Source: Rotaria macrura (taxonomy: Eukaryota > Rotifera > Eurotatoria > Philodinida > Philodinidae). From it: 64,000 bases of DNA. The notes below the pieces were generated by a model. It did no database searches and was not told the origin of the DNA. It was given only the letters and a program-made list of their open reading frames with translations. Position 1 is the stretch's first letter, and each line of letters opens with the position of its first letter. Location of the stretch: positions 1 to 64,000 of the forward strand of contig OENT01000554.1 of the NCBI GenBank assembly GCA_900239685.1, written 5' to 3'. Position numbers and translations under genes: made by a program. This document shows, in pieces, positions 1-12,060 of this stretch.

Positions 1-97
1 GCCTGACCGAGCCCGAGCCTCACCGAGCCCGAGCCTCACCGAACCCCGAGCCAGACCGAGCCCGGGTATACCGAACCCCGGGTAGCTCGGGCTCGGT
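1..97. repeat. GC-rich repeat with direct and inverted copies at the window edge
   Basis: A 13-base unit, accgagcccgagc, occurs at 6-18 and 22-34 (16-base spacing). Degenerate copies follow at about 38-51 and 55-65. The exact reverse complement, gctcgggctcggt, lies at 85-97. The tract is strongly GC-rich, unlike the AT-rich sequence that begins at about 100. It is cut by the window edge, so whether it is a minisatellite, the end of a transposon or a foldback element cannot be decided. Confidence 0.75.
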
Positions 98-1132
98 GCA
101 TGCCTAATCAAGTAGCGACAATAAAAAAAGATACTTTAGAATTCTACAATTGTTTTCGATGCACTGCAGATGTTAATCAATTGAGTGATTTCTGAAATAT
201 TAAATATGTTCGAAACGATTTTTCTAAATATTGCAATTGTACATGTTTTAAAATACAATTCTTATCTTTTTATTTTATAAATAATTACTCCTGAAAAAAA
301 ACCATGGAACTTTCTGGCATATAATCACAATTCGAAAAGACTTCGTATGCGTATATGTGTTTCATACAGTTTAAAATCAGATGATTGAGTAATAGAACAG
401 TCTTGTTAACATTAAAATAGATGTTATTCAACAAGTCGTATAAATTTCTAAGTATTTTGACGTGATAGACAGTTACAAATAGGGTAACTAATACGAGATT
501 GTCTCGTTATTCTCAAGCCATAGTCACAGCCACACTTAAGTCTAGAATTTTACTCGATTTCACATCGACAACCCAAAACCTGGATCATGCACCTTTTCAT
601 TGAACACAGAAATTGCATCTACATTCACAACCCCACGCTGTTCAATCGTGCTTTAAGATGCCGACTTCACTTATAGAAATATTTAGCATCATTTCTGTGA
701 CTCCATGAGAACACATGATTGTATAAATGAGACTTTGAGAAAAACATATGAGATGTATAGTCAAAAGGTCTGCGGTAAAACTCAAAGACTGCAGTTGAAA
801 CTATGAATGAACCATAATTATAGTTTGAAAAGTATAAAGTTAAAAATCTTCATTTCAATAGAATGTTATTGTTCTTGAAAAGAAAGTTGCTAGAAGCATC
901 GAAACACTTTGAAAATTTTGTTTTTTCTTATTTTCATTTTAAACATTTTCATGCTGAAGTTTCTCTGTCATATGTACGTGAAATAAAAAATTTTAAGATG
1001 TCCCTTCCAAATATCTAAATTACGTACGTATGTCGTAAATACAGACCGTTGAGATTTTTATTTTTGAAGAATTCTATGTTTCTTGTTCATATGTCTGAAA
1101 TTTTATTTCTAAATAAAAAATATTCATCTGAC
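98..1132. other. Intergenic, 3' side of the hexosaminidase gene
   Basis: I see no coding exon on either strand. The only functional signal I can point to is a poly(A) hexamer for the minus-strand gene next to its stop codon (1102-1107). Confidence 0.6.
1102..1107 (-). terminator. Poly(A) signal of the GH20 gene
   Basis: AATAAA on the minus strand, about 25 nt beyond the stop codon of the hexosaminidase. The position fits a very short 3' UTR. Confidence 0.5.
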
Positions 1133-4100
1133 CTAGCAGCGGCCACAACAAGAATATAAAATAGTTAAACATGGCACGAGAATACGTCGTCGAATGAAAC
1201 CAACACGTTGGGCAATAATCACAATAATCGGAAAACATGAAATAAGAAGGAGATTAATAATATCAAATGAACACGGATCCACTTGTTCGAGTAAATCTTT
1301 TACAACGCGAACACCAGCTAATCTTATTTCAGGAACATTATATTCTAATGAATTTAAAATATAAAGTTGATAATTATACCATCTTGATGAGACGATTTGT
1401 CTTTGCTGGCTTTTACTTAGTATTTTTAATAAACGAATACCTATCTCACTAAGTCGCGCTAAATTATCTGAGAGTTGTAGAATATTTGTTTCATTAGAAT
1501 CAATATTGAAAATATTCATTTTCCATGAGATAAATAGTTCATTTAATGCTGATATGTTCGTCATTTTTATTAATTGTCGAGTTAATTCACTTTCCGGTTT
1601 TAAAATATCAACAAAACGATTTAATGGTGTATGAATAGTATAATTAAGACTATGGTCACGTCCTTGCAAACCTAATGGTTCGCATAGATCAGCTAAAAGT
1701 TTCAAAGAATCAACTTTTGATGTTAATGTAGATAAATCTTTCTTATATTGTTCATCGTTAGGATGAAAAAAATTCTTATCCATTTTAGCGAGTCTGTTGT
1801 ACATGCATTCAATATTGTCAAATCGTGTTGACCATAATCTTTCAGCAATAGCAGCTGTTCTTGGCCAAGTCCGTGAATGAACCATATTCGAATTAATGTA
1901 TTCAGTCCATAGGCAGGCTTCACCACCAAGAATTCGCTTTCGAGCCATCTGATCAAACATAACACCGATATCGAGGTCATTTTGATAATGATATTCAGCC
2001 GATGACATGTGATCCAAATAGAAACCATGTGACAGTATTGAATGATAGCCTCGATTGGCTGCATCAATGAGAGATTCTTTATTACGCCATGATTGAATAA
2101 CTGATTCATATGAAAGATTTGATGTGCTTATTTCATCCCATCCCATTATTGTGCCTGAAAAATTATTAATCAAAATAATATTGCAGATTCTGTTCAATTT
2201 CAATGAACAATGGTCACACAATTTTTCACTTAGAATTTTTCAAAACATCTTCGAAACATGTAATTATTCTTCCTTGAAAATCTTATACAGATTATATCTG
2301 CAAATGATTTGTGATAGAAGCAGTCGTATACGACATTTGTCTGAAATGAACAAGGTTCGATGTATTGTCAAATATCCATACGTATTTTGCTATTCATCAT
2401 AGTCAAGAATTTTCAAGTAATTCAAATACGATTGAATCTATTCTAAGAGATAGACCTAATTACAGCAAAATCAAAACTACATCTTGCAGACAGCATTTTC
2501 TGGAGGGCGCATTTCTCATCTTTGTATTTATTAGTATTCATTGGAATTCGATGGAAAAATCATAATCAGAATGAAAACAATAATCATATTTCGAATGAAT
2601 ATTGCAAACTGACTTTTAGCTAATTCGTACTTCGAGTGTCTTTGTGAACTATTTTAAGATGAGAAAAACATTCACTTTTGTTACTATCATGGCTGAGCTA
2701 CAGATAAATTTCATGAAAAATCTGCTGTTATTGTTCATGACAATCTTCTACGAGGAATTCTACCATTGATACGCAGTTCGAGTGAATGATATCTATTGTT
2801 GAAACAATTTTTCTATGAAAACCGAAAATTTCGAAAAAAAAGACATACAAGTGGAATAACTTTAAGACTACGGCTCATAATATCTATGTACTTATCACAT
2901 CAATTAGAAATTCACTTATGGAACTTGACTTAATGCTTGTAAAAAAAAAAGATTTTACAGTTGCTTAGAGCTGAGTTCTATGGACATTTATTTGCATTGC
3001 AAGTTAGTTGTTTTTCTTTCAAAGTATCGTGAAATACCTCAATAGTGTGCTGATTATCATCAGTTATTTCTATTGACTTGAGCATATCATATATACTAGT
3101 CGGCTAGCTAATTCTGTTGTATCTTATTTTCAAGTGTCTTTTGAATTTTCTTTGAGTATAGAGGAAACTAAACTTCTCGATCTTGTAAAAATCAACCGCT
3201 AGAAAACATCCTTCATTTTAATACATCACTTATTTGAATCTATCCTACAGAATAATACAATGGTATACGATCATATTCTAGATCGAATATTTAAAGAAAA
3301 CGAACTATACGTTTTACTCTACAAACTTATACATTCCATACATTCATCAATAATAATAGAATCTCAGAAGATATCTATCTTAAATAATCTTCTACATAAT
3401 GTCGATTCGATCCGATTGAGCATCATGTTTAAATTTTAGTTTCTAAATGAGTCTTTCAAGCAGCTAAAGAACTTAATCATTTGAATATCAGAAAAGAGGT
3501 TGCCATGTAGAACCAGGGAAGGGAAGTTACCGTTACCTGGTAACGTAATGGTAACGGGAAAGTTAACAGTTACAGAGTAACTTCTATCTTTATTAAGTGA
3601 TGTTTTGACGAAATTCGATCAAAACAGGTCATAATTCGATATTTTAAGAAGTTACTAGGAAAACGTAACTGGTAACGTAAAGGGTCGGTAACGGTAGCTT
3701 CCTACCCCTATGTAGAACGTTAACAGTATTTCGAGTTACAAACAACTTTCTTAACAAAGACCTATAAGTCCAAGTAGTAATGATAATGAACTCACCTTGA
3801 GAGATAAAAAAACGACAACCGAAAACTAGATTATATGAATGGCTAATGTTTAGATCTATATTGGTTTATCGACTAGGTTCAAATGATACATTGAAATTTT
3901 GATAAGTTTTAGACTTTCCAATTCTATCATTAGTTTTTAACTGAGAACAAGAAAATATAATGCAGTACGATACTCACGGTTATATTTGCTCAGAAGTTTT
4001 TCCACTCGTCTAGTAAAGAAGCTTTGTAAATTTTGATGATCATACAATTGTTCACGTTTGGCAAACTTTTGTATTGCTTCTGACTCCAACCATTCATAAG

Positions 4101-5160
4101 GTTCACATTCATCCCCACCAATATGAAAGTATTGATCAGGAAATAGTTGAGTCATTTCAGAAAAAAATACATCAAGAAAATCATATGTACTCCGACGAGT
4201 GACATCCATCGTTGCATTTTTAACACCCCAAGTATGTTCTAGTTCATAAGAGCTTTTCTGACTACTAGCCAAATGTGGATAACCTATAAACCATGCTGCT
4301 GTGTGTGCGGGCATATCGAACTCTGGTACAATACGGATAGCACGTTGTCGAGCATATTCGATGAGATTTGCCATATCTGATTGTGAATAAAATTCATGTG
4401 GATCATGAAGATGACTATAACGTTTTGATTCAAGACGAAAACCTTGATCATCAGAAAGATGTAAATGTAATACGTTCATTTTTACTAATTGCATGAGATC
4501 GATTGTTCGCTGGATAATGGATATTGGAATAAAATGGCGTGCAACGTCAAGCATTAAACCACGCCAAATAAACTGAGGTTTATCATAAATTACAAGAGGT
4601 ATGGGAATCTTACCATGATACTGTAATTGTTCAAAAGTTGAAAGACCACGTAGTATACCAACATATGTTTTAGCAAATAATGTAGCATGATTCGCAGAGG
4701 TTATATTTAATTCGTACGATTCATCTATACCTAAATATGGATAAGACTCATTTTTCATGTCTGATATATAATCAATTTGTAAAGTAAATTTTCCATCGTT
4801 AAATGATTTTGGTATTGCAAATGGTAAAGCCTGTCTTGACTCGATACGGATCATCGAAGGAATACGAGCTACATGTTGCACATTTGGTAAAATTATTTTG
4901 AAAGGCATGGGCATTAAATTGAGTTGATGTTTGTCTACACAGAATTCTTTTGACTTCTTTTGAATAACAGTTATAATCGACTGTGATAAATCCCGATGAT
5001 CATCATCATGTGGTCGATGTTTTATCCAACACACATACGGATACATAATAGTAATTAAGCCAATATAAGTTGAAATTATGGTTACACAGGTTACTATGCT
5101 TACTACTTTCAACATATTAAATTTTGCTTTTTTTGTAGGTTTGTTGAATCTGCGTGGCAT
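1133..5160 (-). CDS. Beta-N-acetylhexosaminidase, GH20, bacterial type, membrane-anchored
   Basis: Hydrolyses terminal beta-linked N-acetylhexosamine from glycans or chitin oligomers. Exon 1 is 3978-5160 and exon 2 is 1133-2154. The intron (2155-3977, GTGAGT..CAG, phase 1) joins KYNR to TIMGWDEI, giving 734 aa. Residues about 17-41 are a hydrophobic segment after a basic start, which fits a type II anchor. The GH20 N-terminal domain spans about 85-195. The barrel begins near IWRGLMLDVARHF (198-210). The catalytic Asp-Glu pair is D350-E351 in HIGGDE. GWDEI (399-403), IQSWR and GGEACLWTEY (471-480) complete the active site. The tail (about 540-734) is longer than in animal HexA/HexB and ends with a second hydrophobic stretch (691-708). 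The motifs DDQGFRLESKR, GWDEI and WPRTAAIAERLWS resemble bacterial GH20 more than lysosomal HEXA/B, so horizontal origin is likely. The start chosen is the first Met before the anchor; an upstream non-coding exon is possible. Confidence 0.93.
2155..3977 (-). other. Long intron of the GH20 gene
   Basis: 1,823 nt with consensus ends on the minus strand (GTGAGT and TTTTTCAG). It carries the MITE at 3513-3709. I see no other coding segment in it on either strand. Confidence 0.85.
3513..3709. mobile_element. hAT-like MITE with terminal inverted repeats and target-site duplication
   Basis: The left end contains GGAAGTTACCGTTACC. The right end, read in reverse, contains GGAAGCTACCGTTACC, preceded on each side by an AGGG-rich tip. 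The element is flanked by ATGTAGAAC at 3505-3513 and again at 3710-3718. Taken as an 8-bp duplication, ATGTAGAA fits the nTnnnnAn pattern typical of hAT insertions, and the CAGGG-type tip also fits hAT. Internal GGTAACG copies are repeated on both sides. At about 196 bp there is no room for a transposase, so it is non-autonomous. Confidence 0.85.
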
Positions 5161-7761
5161 CGATCATATTCACAACGACAACATTGAAGAAGCAGAAAAG
5201 AAACGAAAAACAGCGTAGAATTTTTTTCCTCTGTAAATAAAAGAATTGAAAATGTTTCAGAGAATCGTCTTGCATATGTGTCACTAATGTAACTAGTCAT
5301 ATCGATGATGGGTGAAACAAAAATCACTAGCTTTGAACTGTCTTGAGCAAAGAAGAAGAAATTTTCTTTTCTTTTCTGTTTCTCCGTCGAGTAAATTATT
5401 GACTTTACGAAAAACTGATTTCTGCTTCTGTTTGAATAATTTACTTGTTTCGTTCATTTATGTCTTGGAGTGATTTTACATACGACTGTTTTGCCAAATA
5501 AGTATACAAGAAATATTGATAGATTGCCACGTTTTTTGTAAGAAAAAAGAAAAGTATTTTAAACCAGTTGTCCTTATAGTCAATTGATTTACTAATTCTG
5601 CGAAAGTAATCTAGATACAGTTGAATCTTCATTTTTAGAATGGATAGAAATCAAATAGCTTGTCCAATACATTCTTGTGCAAAGAAGAAATTTGATTCCA
5701 TCTAAGTTTTAAGATTAGAATTATTCTCAATAAAAATATTTCACACGTCATCGAATATTTCTACGTCGTTGTGTTACAGGCGTGTCACTATTTAAGATTA
5801 AAGCGAAGGTCTTCTTTAGAACTTTAGAGTGGTACTTATGAATTTTCAATAACTCGATAATGACAATAGTCGACGATCTGCGACTTTCACTAATGAAAAG
5901 AGAAGAACATTGAATATTGCTCTATCTCTAATAAGATGAGAAAGGTAAATTAGTTCCAAAATTCTCTGTCTTGATTGTACTCTACGCTTTTCATAGGGAA
6001 AATTCTTATACAATACTCAAGATGTTGATTTAAACAATGATTTTCTTCCACCTCCATGTTGAGGAAACATATGTGACGATGCTGCATATTTAAATGATAA
6101 AGAATTCGTTTGATCTTGAGAAAGATTTCCTTTAAATTAAATATACCACTTTCATTTCATTCATGGTTGGTTTTCTTCAAGAAATTTTTGATTGACTTTA
6201 AATGCACATGAAGTGAGTATCATATTTAGGCAAGTATAGAATTTTCTTCAGATATGTGTCATTTTGTAGTAAAAGTAAAATACAAGATATTGTCTTTTTC
6301 TATTGACAGATAAATCTCACTTAATCTGTGTAGCACTTTAAAAACATCAACAAATTTGAAACTAGAGAGAATGTATTTTCTTACAGATTACTTATCTTTT
6401 CAAACTTATCATATTTTCTTATGTTGACAGAATGTTTTGCGATGTTTAAGTAGATCATTAAAAGATTCTTATAAGAAACTGTAACAATCGACTAACATTC
6501 GTAGATTGAATACAATACTGAATAATTTATACTTCGTTTGACTATCGATAGGCAAAATGGGACATGGCAGATATGCTTCCATCGGAAATAGAAACTGATC
6601 ACAACTCTTATGTTTATTCGTACCAGTACAATCATCATTACGTTATCGAAGAATGATAAACATGTAATTCATTTTTAATTTGCTCAACAAATCTTAAAGG
6701 AGGTAAAAGTTTAGTATTGTAAAAAATTTATTGCATATAACGACTGCTTTTGTATCCTTTGATTACTTATAGTAAATCTTGAAATAAGAAGAAGAAAGAG
6801 AATTTACAATTACCTTCACCGAGTTTGACATACATTCGTCGTATTCGTATACGTCATAGACATCGTGCCGAAGATGAAAATTTTCAATAGTTATATATCA
6901 TTCACAGATAAATAATATGTTCGTCTTGTTCCGATAGAAAAATGATACAAGCACTAATACGGATAGCCAATTAGATGCGGTCAGATTCGATTTCCAGTTG
7001 AAACATATCTTTTATGTTGTGTTTATTTATCGAAATTCAAGGAAAGTAAAAATGGATTATTGTAAAACATCTATTGAATATACTCCTTTAGATATCCTTT
7101 GTATGCCAAGAAATAATCATGTAATTCAAATCGAAAAAGGTACGTAAGTATCTGTTTTTTAACGGACGATCTCTTAATTATAATGCCAATAAACATATAC
7201 TATGTACATTGAAGATTTTTGAACGAAAGAATATGTTTCTTTTCAAACGAATTGAAATAACGGTATGCTCGACGATTCCTATTCAATCTAATACTATCTG
7301 TTATGTTCTCTCAACGTATGAAAAATTGTTCATAATTGTGCTAAGAATATTAAAATCTATTTATTAATAACTATTGTACACCAAAACGTGTTAAATTTTA
7401 TTTAAATAATTCGGCAATAAGGATATGTTTCTATGAATTCCAAAAAACGGTTTTTACATTTTAAAAGTTCTCTTTCTTGCGGTAAAAGAAATAGATGAGA
7501 TATATTGGAAGATTGGAACGCGTTGCTCAATCTTTTCCGGAAACGATTTCATCATAATAGAACATATCTGTCTTTCAATTTTCTCTGTTTTTTTTTTCAA
7601 CAAAATGAACAATGAAAAGACCTAAGCAATATTTTCAATGAAGATATTGCTTTTGAATGGAAGACAAAATGATGATTGAATTCGAGATATACTAACCAAG
7701 TAGTCTTGGTACAAGAGTGAAGCGAGACAACAAGAACTGATTGATCAATTTTTGCATGTTC

Positions 7762-7783
7762 AATTAAATTAAATTAAATTAAA
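7762..7783. repeat. Pentanucleotide microsatellite (AATTA)n
   Basis: About four and a half tandem copies of AATTA/ATTAA in non-coding sequence. Confidence 0.8.
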
Positions 7784-7895
7784 GAGGATTTCAGAAAGAA
7801 AACGTCTCATTGTAATGACACATCATTACAGGTGTCATCTTCTTAAAAGATATGAAATAAAACAAAAAATATTAGTAGAAGTCGCAAAGATACAA

Positions 7896-7998
7896 TCTGC
7901 ATTCCAAACTGAATTAGTATGCAGACAGAAATGAGAAACAAATTCTGCATTGAAGAAGATGCATAATGAATTAGTATAATTGCAGAACAGAAATAGGA
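7896..7998. repeat. Imperfect tandem duplication of about 50 bp
   Basis: Two copies begin with TCTGCATT, at 7896 and 7944. Each continues with TGAATTAGTAT and then GCAGA(A)CAGAAAT. The second copy carries extra bases, so the units are about 48 and 55 bp. Intergenic; no coding role seen. Confidence 0.65.
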
Positions 7999-8240
7999 AC
8001 TCTTAAATTCAAGTCGCCAACTTTTTCGTTGTTAAAATGCAATGAAACCAAAAAGAAATACCATCGCAACTTCTACACTTCGAAAAACGACAATAAAAAA
8101 TCGTATGGTAGTATGCACGATGAAAAGACAGTACTCTTTTCGTTCTGTAGAAATGTCTCCGATTGACAATATCGAGAAGTGAACTTTGTATACTTTCGGT
8201 CAAGTAGAAAGACAATAAGCAAAGCTTGTCATTCATTTGT

Positions 8241-8258
8241 CTCTCTCTCTCTCTCTCT
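8241..8258. repeat. (CT)9 microsatellite
   Basis: Nine uninterrupted CT units followed by a T run, in intergenic sequence. Confidence 0.9.
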
Positions 8259-10169
8259 TTTTCAAGTATCTTGGCAATAGAAAGAGGATATGCTATTGTA
8301 TTTTTTTAATGCTAGTAACATTACACCGTGAATGACGTAAGTTCGTCGTTTTTAAGAAGCCTATATTTGACTCATGAGGTTACTAATGCTACTATGATGA
8401 TGTCGCAGATAACTTTCGACTGACCTGTGTAATCCACGTATATTATAGACGTGTTTCAATTTCGATTTTTAATTATACACAACGAATATATATGATTAAC
8501 TAATATTTAATAGTATGAATACAGACATAAAAAAGTCAATTGATTACATTTTTATTTTAAAATACGAAAATACAAGAGAATCTTTTGAAAATTTTCGAAA
8601 TCACCTCTATTTCTTTCCATACAGTGGCTAATAATCGAGAAGATTTAATTTCTTTTGTCATCAATAAATGATGAAAAGCACTCTCGATATTGTTATTACT
8701 TTATAGATAGATACATACATATTGAATAAAAAGTTATTTTGTATGAGAATTCTAGTTTGAAAGAAGAAAACGAAAGCATATGATTTAATGCTCAAGCATT
8801 CATATTAGATAATAATTCAAGTAAATGTATGATGATTCATGCTTTTTTTACATCATTCGAATCATGATTCGCTACAAGTTTTAACTTATTATGTAGGTAG
8901 CCCTTGCATGACTTCTGCGGTTCTTTTGAACGTAGCAACTAAATCTGTGAATCGTACACAGAGAATGCGAAGAAAAGCTGAAAAATCATCAATTATAAGT
9001 TTCATTTTGTTTAATTTAATTACTCAACACTTTAAAACTTTTGTATATAAACATGAATATATTTCAATGATTTGTTCGAGCGAACTATTTTGTTTTGAAC
9101 ACCTAAGAATGAGAACATATTTAGACATGAGAAATACTACAAGTAGTTTATCGTACTAACGTTTTAGTTGAACAATTGCCTGTATTTTAATAGAAAATGT
9201 TATTGAAAGAAGATCTTGTTGCATCAACAGTATGGTTATTCTGAACTAGCTCCTACATATGTATGTTTGTAAAATTTCGTTCAGTAATCAAATTTCACAA
9301 GAGATATAGTTCTGTCATATCTACAGGATAATCATATTAGTTGTATATTTTAGTCGACCATAGCATATACTTCTCTTTCAAAAGATCCAACCCAAACCAA
9401 TACGAGCTGACCACCCTACCCATACTGTATTGCATATACATATTCGAACATCATCAAGAACACTTTCTTGACTACTATTTTATTTCAATCGACATTGTCT
9501 GTCTTCAAATGTGAAAAGAAATCATATACTTACTCGTATATGATGCTTTTATTCGATACTTCATCTTTACGATACATTGCGTCATTAAACATATCAATTC
9601 TTTTCGAGGAAAACAACTTTTAATGCTTGAATAAGTCAAACTTGTTCCATTCTCCAATGTTTCCGCGTCAGTTTCCTCACAGATTCGGATTTGTCAAATT
9701 AATTTCGTACAGTACTAATAAGAGTATTCTTCTTAGAAATCAAAAATGATGCAATGTAAAGAGTCTGTTTCAAAAATGCAATTTTCAGATGATCAAAATA
9801 TTCTTTGTTGAAATATTACTTTCCGGGTAACATCGAAATGAACCATACAATTTCACCTGAGATAAATTTATCAGAGTGGGTGGTTTTCATTGTTACGAAA
9901 AAAAGACGTGTAGTTCACATCACCAGCTGTTTCTATTTAGAACCGATGAGATTATAAAATGTTCGACGTGTTTTACACGAAGCATGCATGATCCGATTCG
10001 ATGAAAGAAGTTGTTTACATTTTTCAAAGATATTCTTGCGTAAATAGATTTCATGGATTTTATTCTCTTATCGAACATTGTTACAATAGTCGACCAATGA
10101 TATGAGTCTCTGGTAGGTAGCTGAGAGTCGTATTATCTAAATATTTGCTACATAAATATTTTTCTTTTG

Positions 10170-10318
10170 GTCTTATTTTTTCAATTCTCTTTGATGCCCA
10201 TTTGTCTACAACAGTGTCTAGCTTGGTTGTCAAGCATTGGCCTTGTCAAACACAGGCATATTTAACTAAGAACAGTAGACAACGCTTATTGACATTTGGG
10301 CGGCAAAAGTAATAAGAC
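10170..10318. mobile_element. Probable short foldback or MITE element
   Basis: The left end reads GTCTTATT, then a T-rich stretch, then GCCCATTTGTC. The right end read in reverse is GTCTTATTACTTTTGCC followed by GCCCAAATGTC. TTGTCTAC also recurs inverted further in. The arms are imperfect and no clear target-site duplication was found, so the class is open (mariner-like tips are possible). Confidence 0.5.
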
Positions 10319-11278
10319 TATTACAAATTTTCATCAAAACGAAATGCAAGTATTGCTACACTGTTATGATAGATTCGTATTAGTTTAATAAACTTTTAGT
10401 AAACTGTGTGTTCGATTCGATTCAGTACTAGAGACGAAGATATGTAATTCTGATTTTTCTCGTGTAAATTCTCAATTTCAACACAATAAGTCGGCTTAAA
10501 ATATGAGCTGTAGAAGTTAAATTTTATTATTTCGTTGAAGTAGATATTGCATATTAAAAGCAACGAATATTAGAGTGTGAGTAAATACATAAGAACAATA
10601 GTATGTTCGACTAAATAAAAGTGTTCAAATAATTCATAATTGAACCAAAAGTACAATCAGAATGGAATTAAAATAGAAACCAATTAATGAAATTATACAC
10701 TCTTGATAGTAATTGAACGCAACGAACTAGGTAACGACAAGGCATCGAAACTCAAAAACTTTCTTTCAGATGCACACAATATTCATCTGTCTGTTCGTTT
10801 TATGTTTTATGTTTGCTATTCATTGAAGAAGTATTTTCAGCTAGTGTTTCAATCACATGAAATTTATGAACAAATGTTAGAAGAAATGTGCAGTACATTT
10901 TGCTAGCCTGTTATTTCAGTCAAGTTCATGTTCGTGAATATTTCATTATAATACAGAAGTAGGCCCTAGAGATCGTTAATCAACAAAATTCCACTTTTCT
11001 TTGTAATCTGCTAATAGATCAACTGAAGGTTGAAAAAAAAATTTTGGATATAGATACGCATATGCACATGAATACATATATATGTATATTCTACTTGCCG
11101 AATAGTTCTATCGATTTACTAAATGAAACGATTCAATTTATTAGCATACACACGCACACACAAACAAAACAATACAGCTGAAAAGAAAAGACAATAGAAA
11201 TTGTCTTTTAATAATAGTACATGAAAAAGAAAAGATTTACAAAAAATTCTGGATTGAATTTGAATAAATAAGAATGTT

Positions 11279-11284
11279 TTTATT
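11279..11284 (-). terminator. Poly(A) signal of the CEP350-like gene
   Basis: AATAAA on the minus strand about 15 nt beyond the stop codon at 11299-11301. Confidence 0.5.
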
Positions 11285-11298
11285 TTGTCTTGATTTAA

Positions 11299-12060
11299 TT
11301 AAAGACGTGTACTATTACTGTTAAAAAAGAAACGTCTATCGACAACATCAATACATTCTGTTATAGTATCTTGTATTAATTGATCTAATATTGAATTAGA
11401 TATGTCTAATTTCAGTTGTGTAGCATCATCATCGTAATTGATCCATTGAGATTCTGTCCGACGAATTTCTTCATCAAGTACAATCTCGAATTTTTCTTTT
11501 CCATTACGTTGCCCATTGGATACACGCCATTTAGAATATGTTATTTGACGAGCATTTAGATTTAATATTTCTGCAATTTTCGTTTGAATAAATTGTTCGA
11601 TTTGATCGCGATTTTCAGGTTTATTTCCTCGATAAAATCTTTTCGGAATTAGTTTAGCATTTTGCCATTCAGGATATTTTACTGATTGAATATTTTCCGT
11701 ATGGATTTCATGTAATAGTTCCGCACATAGATCAAATATCATTTGACAATAAGCATGACGATTACGTCGAATATGTTCATTATCCGAATCTATTTATTGA
11801 ACAAAGAGAACAACGGGAAATAGGGGAATACAATTAATAAACGTATATGACGAATATACCTTGTTGATCGAATGTATAATACGAACTTGGTATTTGACAT
11901 TGAATAGCCGATCGATTTGAAAAATCGGTATTTTGATCGAAGAGAATTCGAATGGCTTCATGACATATTTGAGTAACTTGTTCACGACTATGAGGTACAA
12001 ATAATTTCACTTGTTCTTCAATAACTATTTTTCGAGGACTTTCAAGTCGTGGCTCATCAG
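11299..12060 (-). other. CEP350: CEP350-like C-terminal domain (exons 24-25)
   Basis: Exon 24 (11860-12060) encodes VKLFVPHSREQVTQICHEAI. Exon 25 (11299-11789) encodes IFDLCAELLHEIH, then a lysine/proline patch (KYPEWQNAKLIPKRFYRGNK), FIQTKIAEILNLN and ESQWINYDDDATQLKLDISN. The VPHS motif, the FDL..E...EI helix and the xxWxNYDxDexxLKxxxAxxI pattern are the C-terminal signature of CEP350, and this is the main basis for the gene name. Confidence 0.85.

Larger units (their letters stand above)
5161..11298. other. Large intergenic region (about 6.1 kb)
   Basis: Lies between the 5' end of the GH20 gene and the 3' end of CEP350. Short open frames occur on both strands (for example 8839-9159 and 10703-10906) but none shows recognisable motifs, splice continuity or low-complexity coding bias. 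It contains the simple repeats at 7762-7783, 7896-7998 and 8241-8258, and a foldback element at 10170-10318. The GH20 promoter must lie at its left end; no clear TATA box was identified. Confidence 0.6.

Noticed and set aside
8839..9159. Plus-strand open frame of 106 codons
   Set aside because: No signal peptide, motif, splice continuity or low-complexity coding bias; typical chance frame of AT-rich DNA.
11063..11170. Alternating AT and CA tracts as a possible Z-DNA or microsatellite locus
   Set aside because: Short and interrupted; ordinary for this base composition.
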